Source: Pseudomonas sp. GD03858 (GTDB taxonomy: Bacteria > Pseudomonadota > Gammaproteobacteria > Pseudomonadales > Pseudomonadaceae). Taken from it: DNA of 64,000 bases. Made by a program: the position numbers and the translations under genes. Numbering within the stretch: position 1 is the stretch's first letter; each line of letters begins with the position of its first letter. Location of the stretch: positions 159,671 to 223,670 of the forward strand of contig NZ_JAOCDM010000001.1 of assembly GCF_029840925.1 (NCBI RefSeq). Reading direction: 5' to 3'. Below are positions 63,968-64,000 of this stretch, piece by piece. The notes under the pieces were generated by a model. That model did not search any database. It worked only from the letters and a program-made list of their open reading frames with translations, and was not told where the DNA came from.

Positions 63968-64000
63968 TGTAGGAGCGGCCTTGTGTCGCGAAAGGGCCGC
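63968..64000. repeat. REP-like palindrome (cut by window edge)
   Basis: TGTAGGAGCGGCCTTGTGTC followed by GCGAAAGGGCCGC, with GCGGCC / GGCCGC arms. This is the common intergenic repeat of P. putida-group genomes, placed just after the efflux operon. The right end is outside the window. Confidence 0.65.

Overview
The window is a chromosomal segment of a Pseudomonas, most likely of the P. putida group. The support is the high G+C content, a near-complete set of levulinic-acid (lva) genes like those known from P. putida, a Pseudomonas-type DUF2790 gene, and a REP-like palindrome at the right edge. No rRNA, tRNA, CRISPR array, prophage or complete insertion sequence was seen.

Layout. (1) 136-7583: envelope and stress genes: a DUF4142 protein, an MscS channel, a large CheB/CheR/PAS histidine kinase with a receiver domain, an MgtC-like protein and a PRC-barrel protein. 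(2) 7584-11907: an accessory patch with chrB-chrA (chromate resistance), several copies of an intergenic repeat, a wrecked malate dehydrogenase gene and a small secreted DUF2790 protein. (3) 11893-24968: a levulinate/4-hydroxyacid catabolic locus. lvaA, lvaB, a histidine phosphatase, lvaC and lvaD run leftward. The sigma-54 activator gene (lvaR), the acyl-CoA synthetase (lvaE), a DUF485 protein, a solute:sodium symporter and a second acyl-CoA dehydrogenase run rightward. Sigma-54 promoters and matching dyads are visible upstream of both arms. (4) 25063-28932: small oxidoreductase and stress genes: an ABM monooxygenase, an exported acetoacetate-decarboxylase-like protein, a SnoaL-like protein, an SDR, a LuxR remnant and hchA. 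(5) 29211-35066: a MITE-like element next to a truncated permease, then a split biotin-dependent 5-oxoprolinase operon (pxpC, pxpB, biotin carboxylase, BCCP, pxpA) with a divergent LysR gene.

(6) 35133-55032 is the most interesting part: about 20 kb of specialised metabolism, all transcribed leftward in two blocks. The upstream block is type II thioesterase - SDR - three NRPS genes - azlC - azlD - RBBP9-type hydrolase. Reading the binding-pocket positions by eye gives Thr for the first NRPS, an aliphatic residue (uncertain) for the second and Ser for the third. The last NRPS ends T-C-T-TE, with no adenylation domain for its final carrier and a Cys-type thioesterase. The downstream block is a KamA-like radical SAM aminomutase - ATP-grasp ligase - free-amino-acid 2OG/Fe(II) dioxygenase - MFS exporter. 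That combination looks like a self-contained pathway to a small peptide or modified amino acid. The aminomutase lacks both aspartates that bind lysine in lysine 2,3-aminomutase, so its substrate is probably not lysine. I do not recognise either block as a characterised pathway.

(7) 55033-64000: an AT-rich regulatory region with phased dyads, a PEP mutase/isocitrate lyase-family gene, a 956-residue envelope protein with an unusual Cys-every-11 helix, arfB, and an EmrB/EmrA-like efflux pair. Domain limits, substrate codes and promoters were read by eye; no alignment or database search was run.
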